7,747 bases of DNA from Thermoplasmata archaeon (GTDB taxonomy: Archaea; Thermoplasmatota; Thermoplasmata; Lutacidiplasmatales; UBA184), in assembly GCA_030043255.1 (NCBI GenBank), contig JASHYB010000128.1:1-7747 (forward strand), written 5' to 3'. Below, piece by piece: positions 1-5,097 of the stretch (positions within the stretch are counted from its first letter, which is position 1; every line of letters begins with the position of its first letter). The position numbers were made by a program, and so were the translations under genes. The notes beneath the pieces are model-generated. The model was not told the DNA's origin. It worked only from the letters and a program-made list of their open reading frames with translations, and made no database searches.

Positions 1-1
1 C

Positions 2-562
2 GACCCGTCCCGGCGCGTCGTGCGCTGGGCGCCTCCGGTCGCGGTCGTCTGGGCCGCCCCGGCCCCGACCAGCCTCCCCTCCTCCCCCGCGGCCGCGGGC
101 CGGCCCACGGTCGACCTCGGGCCGACGCTCTCGGCCCCGCCGCCGGTCGTGCGCTCCGGCGGGCTGCGCTCGCAGTGCCCGTCCTGCCACACGACGCTCG
201 TCGCCTCCTCCTCGCCGAGCCTGAACGTCTGTCCGCAGTGCGGTCGGCTGTTCTCCTCCCGGACCGCCACCTCCACCGCGGCGGAGGCCGAGGTCCCGGC
301 GCCGGCGGCGGCGCCCCGCGAGGCCGGGCCGAGCCCGACGAGCTACGGCGACCGGCGCTCCCAGGAGCTCCTCGCCGCCTACGTCACCGCCCAGCCGATC
401 CCGTGCCCGCGCTGCCGGACCCCGCTCAAGCACCGGGGCGTGAGCGAGTACTCCTGCCCGAGCTGCGGAGAGTCGGTCCGGTTCGGGACCGCGGGCTCGA
501 GCGGCCCGGCGGTCGTGCGGACCGGCGGTCCGACGACCGGCCCCCGGCCCTCGTCCCCGTAG
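2..562 (+). CDS. C-terminal part of a protein with two zinc-ribbon-like modules (partial, 5' end outside window)
   Basis: The frame is open back to the left edge, so this is probably the tail of a longer protein. A GTG at 20 could serve as an internal start (180 residues), but nothing favours it. Counting from that GTG, two four-cysteine modules stand out: C53/C56 with C71/C74, and C129/C132 with C146/C149. Each is a CPxC pair followed by a second CPxC pair 14-15 residues later, typical of zinc ribbons. They are joined by a low-complexity Ala/Pro/Ser/Thr linker, and the C-terminal tail is again Gly/Pro/Ser-rich. Third-position GC is very high throughout, as in neighbouring genes, supporting real coding. 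Zinc ribbons of this kind occur in many archaeal proteins as binding modules, so no function can be assigned. It converges on hutH with a 16-nt gap. Confidence 0.7.
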   Translation, partial: DPSRRVVRWAPPVAVVWAAPAPTSLPSSPAAAGRPTVDLGPTLSAPPPVVRSGGLRSQCPSCHTTLVASSSPSLNVCPQCGRLFSSRTATSTAAEAEVPAPAAAPREAGPSPTSYGDRRSQELLAAYVTAQPIPCPRCRTPLKHRGVSEYSCPSCGESVRFGTAGSSGPAVVRTGGPTTGPRPSSP

Positions 563-578
563 CCGTTCGGAGCAGGCC

Positions 579-2132
579 CTAGAACGGCACCGTCGCCCGG
601 ACCTCGCGCACCAGCGCGCCGGTGGCGATCGCCTCGGCGAGGCGCGCGATGTCGTCGGCGGGGCTCCGGTCCGCCGTCCACGGAGCGACGCGGGCCCGCA
701 GCGCCCGCAGCGCCGCCTCGGACCCTCGGCCCCCCTGGCGGGGTCGGCGGCGTTCGAGCGCCTCGCCGGCGACCATCCACTCGATCGCCACGACCCGCTG
801 GGTGTTCGCCAGCACCCGGGCCAGCTTCGCACCGGCCCAGGCCCCCATGCTGACGTAATCCTCCTGGTCGGCGCTGGTGGGGACGCTGACCGCGCTCGCC
901 GGGTGCACCAGCGAGGCGTTCTCGTTGACCAGCGCCGCGGCGACGTACTGCGGCACCATGAACCCGCTCGTCACCCCGGGCTCCGGAGCGAGGAACGCCG
1001 GCAGGCCCCGGTTCAGCGCCGGATGGACGAGCCGGGAGGTCCGGCGCTCCGAGAAGCCGGCGACGTACTGGACCCCCAGCGCGAGGGTGTCGAGCGCGAG
1101 CGCGAGCGACTGGCCGTGGAAGTTCCCGCCGCTGACGAACTCCTCCGGCCCCAGCACCAGCGGGTTGTCCGTGACGGCGTTCAGCTCCGGCCCGACGACC
1201 CGCTCGGCGAACTCGATCGCCAGCCGGACCGCGCCGAGGACCTGGGGCAGGCAGCGCAGGGTGTACGGGTCCTGGCCGGCCCAGCCGGAGCGGCCGGGGG
1301 AGAGCTCGCTCGTGGCGAGCAGCGCGCGCAGCGCGGCGCTGACCGCCCGCTCGTGGGGCGCCTGGCGGGCCTCGCCGAGCCGGTCGTCGAACGACTGGGG
1401 GGAGCCGAGCAGCGCGTCGGTGCTGAGCGCGCCGGCGATCGTCGCCGCGTCCAAGAGCCCCCGCGCGTCGGCCACGCCGAGCGCGAGGTACGAGGCCATC
1501 AGCGCGGTGCCGTTCAGGAGCGCGACCCCCTCCTTCGCCTCCAGCTCGAGCGGCCGCAGGCCCTCCCGGCCCAGCACCTCCCGGGCCGGCACGGGGCCCG
1601 GGGCCCCGGCGGCGCGGAACGCGCCCTCGCCGGTGAGCGCCAGCGCGACATGGGCGAGCGGGGCGAGGTCGCCGGAGGCGCCGACCGACCCCTGCTCGGG
1701 AACCCAGGGAACGAGATCGCGCCGCAGGAGCTCGGCGAGCAGCTGCAGCAGCTCCGGCCGGACGCCGGAGAGGCCGTGCGCGAGCGAGTTCAGCCGCAGC
1801 AGCAGCAGGCCCCGGACGAGCTCGGGCGGCAGCGGCGGGCCGGTACCGCTCGCGTGGCTGCGCACGAGCGCGACCTGCAGGTCGCGGACCCGGTCGGACG
1901 GGATGGTGACCGAGGAGAGCGCCCCGAAGCCGGTGGTGACGCCGTAGACGGCCCGGCCGGCGCTGACGGCCCGCTCGACCGCCTGGCGGCTCGCCCGCAC
2001 CCGCTCCAGCGCGGCGGGGGCGAGCTCGACCGGCGAGCCGCCGCGGACGACCTGGAGGAACGCGTCCAGGGTGAGCGAGCGACCGTCCAGCGCAACGGCC
2101 TCGGGCACCGCTCGGGACCGTCGCCCGTCCAC
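579..2132 (-). CDS. hutH: Histidine ammonia-lyase (histidase), MIO-dependent
   Basis: Catalyses non-oxidative deamination of L-histidine to trans-urocanate and ammonia, the first step of histidine degradation, in the cytoplasm. The 517 residues match the usual ~510. The cofactor-forming Ala-Ser-Gly is A152-S153-G154 within GSVGASGDLAPLAH; these residues cyclise to the MIO electrophile. Other family hallmarks: Y63 in YGVTTGFG, R91-S92-H93, N207 (LLNGTA), Q287-Y290-R293 (QDPYTLRC), NAVTDNP at 318-324, SGGNFHGQ at 334-341, FSERRTSRL at 360-368, and E424 in the QED motif. S92-H93 and E424 favour histidine over phenylalanine or tyrosine as substrate. Y426 replaces the His I recall after QED in most histidases. 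The GTG start lies 4 nt after the sodN stop, and no clear Shine-Dalgarno is seen; GTG at 2108 (codon 9) is an alternative start. It is probably co-transcribed with sodN. No hutU, hutI or transporter is visible. Confidence 0.93.
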   Translation of the reverse strand: MDGRRSRAVPEAVALDGRSLTLDAFLQVVRGGSPVELAPAALERVRASRQAVERAVSAGRAVYGVTTGFGALSSVTIPSDRVRDLQVALVRSHASGTGPPLPPELVRGLLLLRLNSLAHGLSGVRPELLQLLAELLRRDLVPWVPEQGSVGASGDLAPLAHVALALTGEGAFRAAGAPGPVPAREVLGREGLRPLELEAKEGVALLNGTALMASYLALGVADARGLLDAATIAGALSTDALLGSPQSFDDRLGEARQAPHERAVSAALRALLATSELSPGRSGWAGQDPYTLRCLPQVLGAVRLAIEFAERVVGPELNAVTDNPLVLGPEEFVSGGNFHGQSLALALDTLALGVQYVAGFSERRTSRLVHPALNRGLPAFLAPEPGVTSGFMVPQYVAAALVNENASLVHPASAVSVPTSADQEDYVSMGAWAGAKLARVLANTQRVVAIEWMVAGEALERRRPRQGGRGSEAALRALRARVAPWTADRSPADDIARLAEAIATGALVREVRATVPF

Positions 2133-2136
2133 GTCG

Positions 2137-2664
2137 CTACGCCGGCACGACGAGCTCGCCGCCGGACTTCTGCAGGGACGGCTGCCGCCGCGTCTTGGCG
2201 CCCTTGGTCTGCCAGAACAGCTCGGCGAACTCCTGGACCTGCTTGAGCAGCTCCTGGGCGTCCGCGAGCGTGGTCGACTGGCGGGCCTTGGAGGCCTGCT
2301 TGAGGATCTTCGTGACCAGGTCCGGCAGCTGCGGGACCTGCTTGAGGTGGTCCGCCGTGATGTAATCGCCCCAGATGACCCGGACCTCGTGCTTGACCCG
2401 CTCGGCGTGCTGCTCCTTGACGAGCGCGTAGCGCGCGAGCTTGGCGACGTAGGCCGCCCGGTCCTCCGGCTTGGCGTCCGTCGGCGGCATCACCGCCTCG
2501 CCGATCAGCTGGTCCATGCGCAGCACGGTCAGGGCGGCGATCTGGGCCTCGTGGGGGTCGTAAATACCGCACGGAATGTCGCAGTGCGCGTAGACCGGCT
2601 CGGGCGGGAGCACGGCGTCGCGGAGCTCGACGAATCCGGCGCGGAGTCGGGCGAAGGCGGACAT
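2137..2664 (-). CDS. sodN: Nickel superoxide dismutase precursor (SodN)
   Basis: Disproportionates superoxide to oxygen and hydrogen peroxide with a Ni centre held by the N-terminal 'nickel hook'. The hook is unmistakable: HCDIPCGIYDP at 27-37, giving mature ligands His-1, Cys-2 and Cys-6 (H27, C28, C32) and Tyr-9 (Y35). Residues 1-26 are a propeptide ending VYA, to be cut between A26 and H27 by a SodX-type protease. Further family signatures are KEQHAERVK (83-91), VIWGDY (96-101) and ELFWQTK (148-154). The mature chain (149 residues) exceeds the 117 of the Streptomyces enzyme, through a small insertion near 60-75 and a 21-residue tail after K154. The region around 70-90 resembles the longer cyanobacterial subtype as I recall it. 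The frame extends upstream to 2844, but ATG 2664 is chosen because the hook must lie near the N-terminus and a TATA-like element sits at -28. It heads a probable sodN-hutH transcript and is divergent from sodX. Confidence 0.95.
   Translation of the reverse strand: MSAFARLRAGFVELRDAVLPPEPVYAHCDIPCGIYDPHEAQIAALTVLRMDQLIGEAVMPPTDAKPEDRAAYVAKLARYALVKEQHAERVKHEVRVIWGDYITADHLKQVPQLPDLVTKILKQASKARQSTTLADAQELLKQVQEFAELFWQTKGAKTRRQPSLQKSGGELVVPA
2561..2566 (+). promoter_or_regulatory. Possible TATA-like element for sodX, inside sodN
   Basis: TAAATA is a rare AT-rich patch in this region. It lies antisense to sodN codons for the nickel hook, which here use GGT ATT and, nearby, ATT rather than GC-ending codons. 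If it were a TATA box, transcription would begin near 2590 and sodX would have a leader of about 105 nt antisense to the sodN 5' end. Positional inference only. Confidence 0.25.
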
Positions 2665-2683
2665 GGTCGCGGACACGTCGGGC

Positions 2684-2688
2684 GGAGG
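2684..2688 (+). promoter_or_regulatory. Shine-Dalgarno of sodX (decides the TTG start)
   Basis: GGAGG lies 6 nt before TTG 2695. It is a strong match to the archaeal anti-Shine-Dalgarno and is the reason for choosing TTG as the start, although the frame stays open far upstream through sodN. It abuts the TATA-like element of the opposite-strand sodN promoter. Confidence 0.65.
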
Positions 2689-2697
2689 ATAACGTTG
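2689..2697 (-). promoter_or_regulatory. Core promoter of sodN(-hutH), probably leaderless
   Basis: Read on the minus strand, AACGTTAT places TTAT at -28 to -25 relative to the A of the sodN ATG (2664), with a purine-containing stretch just upstream where a BRE would sit. The wtpA promoter has the same CGTTA at -30 to -26. No Shine-Dalgarno precedes the ATG, which fits a transcript starting at or next to the start codon. The element lies between the Shine-Dalgarno and start codon of sodX on the other strand. Confidence 0.5.
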
Positions 2698-3075
2698 CGG
2701 GACAGCCCGGCCGAGCTGCTCTCCCCCGGGGCCCGGTGGCGGCGCGCGCTGCGGAGCCGACGGGTCCGGGTCGAGGACGGAAGCATGGCCCCCGGCCTGC
2801 TCCCGGGGGACCGGCTCCGGATCGACCCCGGCGCCTACCTCCACCGGGACCCGCAGGTCGGGGAGATCGTCGTGGTCGAGGATCCCGAGCGGCGGGTCCG
2901 CTGGCTGCTGAAGCGGGTGGCGGAGGTGGACGTACCGGGTCGGACGGTCGAGCTCCGGGGCGACGAGGCCGAGCGCTCGCGCGACAGCCGGGCCTTCGGC
3001 CCCGTGCCGTTCGCCGCTCTCGTCGGTCGGGCCTACCGGTTATACTTCCCCCCGGTACGGCGGCGGCGACTCTGA
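2695..3075 (+). CDS. sodX: Nickel-type superoxide dismutase maturation protease (S26 signal-peptidase-like)
   Basis: Expected to remove the SodN propeptide and free the His-1 amine and imidazole for nickel binding. The 126-residue protein has the S26 fold signatures: the Ser box RVRVEDGSMAPGLLPGD (residues 23-39, nucleophile S30), the Lys box RWLLKRV (69-75, general base K73), and a C-terminal GDEAERSRDSRAFGPV (89-104) followed by GRAYRLYFPP. No membrane segment is visible, unlike ordinary signal peptidases and as expected for a dedicated protease acting on a cytoplasmic precursor. The start is TTG 2695, preceded by GGAGG; upstream in-frame sequence runs antisense through sodN and is not credible coding. 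The gene is divergent from sodN with 30 nt between start codons. In the bacterial examples I know, sodX usually follows sodN on the same strand. The tail ends in four arginines and a leucine. Confidence 0.88.
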   Translation: MRDSPAELLSPGARWRRALRSRRVRVEDGSMAPGLLPGDRLRIDPGAYLHRDPQVGEIVVVEDPERRVRWLLKRVAEVDVPGRTVELRGDEAERSRDSRAFGPVPFAALVGRAYRLYFPPVRRRRL

Positions 3076-3093
3076 GCTCCCGAGCGTTCCCCC

Positions 3094-3104
3094 GAACCGT
3101 TAAG
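3094..3104 (+). promoter_or_regulatory. Core promoter of the wtpABC-regulator operon
   Basis: GAACCGTTAAG provides a BRE-like GAA at -34 to -32 and a TATA-like TTAA at -28 to -25, counted from ATG 3128. The spacing fits a leaderless transcript beginning at that ATG. CGTTA at -30 to -26 is shared with the sodN promoter. The downstream operator candidate begins directly after it. Confidence 0.5.
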
Positions 3105-3127
3105 CGATGTGGCAACTACCCACATCG
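3105..3127 (+). promoter_or_regulatory. Perfect 8-7-8 inverted repeat, candidate ModE-family operator
   Basis: The arms CGATGTGG (3105-3112) and CCACATCG (3120-3127) are perfect inverted repeats around a 7-nt spacer. The element fills the space between the TATA-like sequence and the wtpA start codon, where a bound repressor would block initiation. Its two-fold symmetry and spacing resemble ModE boxes, though the bases differ from the E. coli consensus. The last gene of the operon encodes a ModE-like protein. An RNA hairpin is less likely if transcription starts at 3128. I saw no second copy of either arm in the window. Confidence 0.5.
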
Positions 3128-4222
3128 ATGGCCGCCGCTACCCCCGTCTGGATCGTCGTGCTGATCGTCGTGGCCGCCGGCGCGGTCGGTGCCGGCTTCT
3201 TCGGAGGCTACGAGTACCGGGGCGGCGCGGCGAGCCGCGCGGCGACCGTGAACGACACGCTGTCGGTGCTCGCCGCCGGCTCGTTGACCACCTTCTTCTC
3301 CACGCTGGCGAGCGACCTCGCGGCGCAGAACCACAGCGCGAGCGCCCCGTCGGCGGCCCAGGTCTACGAAGGCTCGCTGGACGTCACGACGGCGATCACC
3401 AGCCTCGCCTCCAAGGCCGACGTCGCCGCGGTCGCCGACTTCCGCCTGATCCCGCAGCTGCTCGAGCCGAAGTTCGCGAGCTACGAGGTCGTCTTCGGCG
3501 CGAGCCCGGAGGTGCTCGTGTACAACTCGAGCATCAGCGCGTTCGACGGCATCAACACGTCGAACTGGGGCTCGGTGCTCTACACCGCGGTCTCCACCAA
3601 GGGGGTGGCCCCGTTCGCCGTCTGGAACGCCTCGACCGACCCGAACGGCTACAACGAGATCTTCAGCATGATGCTCCAGGGCGTGATCTACGACAGCGGC
3701 AACAACGCCTCGGTCTACGGCCACTTCTACAGCGGCTCCCCCGGCGCCTACGCGACGCCGAACCCGGCGATCACGGTGGGGGAGCACGAGTCGGAAGCGG
3801 CGTCGCTGCTGAAGACGGGGGTCGTCTCGTCGCTGATCACCTACCGGGCGTTCGCCATCGCGAACGACCTGTCCTACGTCTCCCTCAACCCGATCGTCGG
3901 CCTCGGGGCGAACAACACGACCGCGCTCCACGACTACCAGCAGCTCTCCACCGAGATCCTCTCCTCCACCGGCTCATTGACCCCGGTGAAGCCGGCGCCG
4001 GTCCTGTTCGCCGCGACCGTCCCGCTGAACGCCCCGAACCCGGCGCTCGGCGTGGAGTTCCTCGACCTGCTGATCTCCCCGCAGGGGGAGGCGGTCCTCT
4101 CCGCGGGCGGGGCGTTCACCCCGATCTTCCCGGCCTGGACCGACGCGCCGGCTAATGTGCCGCCGGTCCTGGCGCCGGACGTGACGACCCTGCCGGCCTG
4201 GGCGCAAGGGTATCTCTCATGA
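3128..4222 (+). CDS. wtpA: Tungstate/molybdate ABC transporter, substrate-binding protein (WtpA family)
   Basis: Extracytoplasmic type II binding protein that captures an oxyanion and delivers it to the WtpB-WtpC channel. From ATG 3128 it has 364 residues, close to the family size. One N-terminal hydrophobic segment (about 7-27) serves as signal peptide or anchor; there is no lipobox and no cysteine anywhere. Family motifs are VLAAGSL (47-53), EGS (81-83), ADVAAVADFRLIP (97-109), INTSNW (142-147) and DPNGY (171-175), whose Asp corresponds to a metal-coordinating residue in archaeal WtpA/ModA. Late motifs (VPLNAPNP and LLISPQGEAVLSAGG) also fit. The segment ITYRAFA (237-243) may lack the partner Glu. 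Eight N-x-S/T sequons suggest a glycosylated surface protein. ATG 3107 is also in frame but lies inside the inverted repeat and too close to the TATA-like element. The stop overlaps the wtpB ATG. Confidence 0.85.
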   Translation: MAAATPVWIVVLIVVAAGAVGAGFFGGYEYRGGAASRAATVNDTLSVLAAGSLTTFFSTLASDLAAQNHSASAPSAAQVYEGSLDVTTAITSLASKADVAAVADFRLIPQLLEPKFASYEVVFGASPEVLVYNSSISAFDGINTSNWGSVLYTAVSTKGVAPFAVWNASTDPNGYNEIFSMMLQGVIYDSGNNASVYGHFYSGSPGAYATPNPAITVGEHESEAASLLKTGVVSSLITYRAFAIANDLSYVSLNPIVGLGANNTTALHDYQQLSTEILSSTGSLTPVKPAPVLFAATVPLNAPNPALGVEFLDLLISPQGEAVLSAGGAFTPIFPAWTDAPANVPPVLAPDVTTLPAWAQGYLS

Positions 4223-5097
4223 GCCCGGGGGGCGAGGACGCCCCCCCTCCTGCGGCCGGCCGGCGCCGGCCCCCCTGGCTCGCGCTCCACGTGGTGCTCG
4301 CCGGCTCGCTGCTGGTCCTCTTCCTCCTGCCGCTCTACGCGCTGTTCACCTACGCGGGGCCCCAGCAGATCTGGTCGGCGGCGTCCGAGCCGGCGGTCCG
4401 GACCGCCCTGGGACTGACCCTCTACGCCTCGGCGATCGCGGTGGTCGTCGCCGCCGTCCTCGCCGTGCCGTTCGGCTACCTGCTCGCGCGCCGGCGCTTC
4501 GCGGGCAAGAGCGTGGTCGAGTCGGTCGTCGGGCTGCCCGTGGTCGTGCCCCACCTCATGGTCGGGCTGGGGCTGTTCCTGCTGGTGCTGCCGGGGACGC
4601 CGCTGTACCGGTTCACGCAGTGGATCGGCTTCCCGGTCTACGACACGATCTGGGGCGTCGTCCTCGTGATGGTCTTCGTCAGCGCCCCGTACACGGTCCT
4701 GGCCGCCGACCTGTCGTTCCGGGCGGTCGACCCGAGGCTGCTGGAGGCGGCCCGCTCGCTGGGCGCCGGACCGGCGACCGTCTTCCTCACCGTGTCGCTC
4801 CCGGTCGCCGCGCGGGGGATCGTCGCCGGCCTGCTGCTGACCTGGGCCCGGGCGGTGAGCGAGATCGGAGGCATCCTGATCCTCGCCTACACCGTCTACC
4901 CGGCCGGGCCGTACACCGGCCCGGTCACCTCGACGATCAGCGTGCTCGTCTACGACCTGTTCCAGGCCGGCGACCTGCGGGGGGCCGCGGCGGTCAGCTC
5001 GGTGTTCCTCCTGCTCGCCTTCGCGATCTTCTTCGCCGTCCGCCTCGGCGAGCGGGCCGGGCGCCTGCCGTGGGGCCGAGGAGCGCTGCTGCCGTGA
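4219..5097 (+). CDS. wtpB: Tungstate/molybdate ABC transporter, permease subunit
   Basis: Membrane channel of the transporter, taking oxyanion from WtpA and coupling to the WtpC ATPase. The 292 residues contain about six hydrophobic segments, roughly at 21-45, 62-90, 101-125, 142-162, 195-222 and 258-276, after a cytoplasmic Pro/Arg-rich N-terminus. The EAA loop that docks on the ATPase is clear at about 174-198, with EAARSLGAG and a later LPVAARGIVAG. The ARAVSEIGG motif at about 209-217 matches the molybdate/tungstate/sulfate permease group (usually RAxSEFGA). The gene starts at ATG 4219, overlapping the wtpA stop as ATGA, which implies translational coupling; only a weak AAGGG precedes it. 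It ends in a GTGA overlap with wtpC. Sulfate permeases are close relatives, but the WtpA-type binding protein and the ModE-like regulator favour Mo/W. Confidence 0.9.
   Translation: MSPGGEDAPPPAAGRRRPPWLALHVVLAGSLLVLFLLPLYALFTYAGPQQIWSAASEPAVRTALGLTLYASAIAVVVAAVLAVPFGYLLARRRFAGKSVVESVVGLPVVVPHLMVGLGLFLLVLPGTPLYRFTQWIGFPVYDTIWGVVLVMVFVSAPYTVLAADLSFRAVDPRLLEAARSLGAGPATVFLTVSLPVAARGIVAGLLLTWARAVSEIGGILILAYTVYPAGPYTGPVTSTISVLVYDLFQAGDLRGAAAVSSVFLLLAFAIFFAVRLGERAGRLPWGRGALLP
5078..5083 (+). promoter_or_regulatory. Shine-Dalgarno of wtpC
   Basis: GAGGAG lies 10 nt before GTG 5094. It helps to fix the start of wtpC, whose reading frame otherwise stays open back to 4620 through wtpB. Confidence 0.45.

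Noticed and set aside
877..2246. Long plus-strand open frames (877-1947 and 903-2246) opposite hutH
   Set aside because: Antisense shadows of hutH, which has full family motifs. The translations are Arg/Gly/Ser-rich without recognisable domains; long open frames are expected at this GC content.
2665..2844. N-terminal extension of SodN to 2844
   Set aside because: It would overlap sodX on the other strand and put 86 residues before the nickel hook. ATG 2664 fits both propeptide length and promoter spacing.
3107..3127. Alternative wtpA start at ATG 3107
   Set aside because: It lies inside the perfect inverted repeat and only about 6 nt from the TATA-like element. The seven extra residues add nothing to the signal segment.
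3105..3127. Inverted repeat as an intrinsic terminator of sodX
   Set aside because: No U-tract follows on the plus strand, and it lies just after a TATA-like element and directly before a start codon, so an operator is the better reading.
4620..5093. Upstream extension of the ATPase frame
   Set aside because: This stretch encodes transmembrane helices and the EAA loop of WtpB in the other frame; the wtpC homology begins at GTG 5094.
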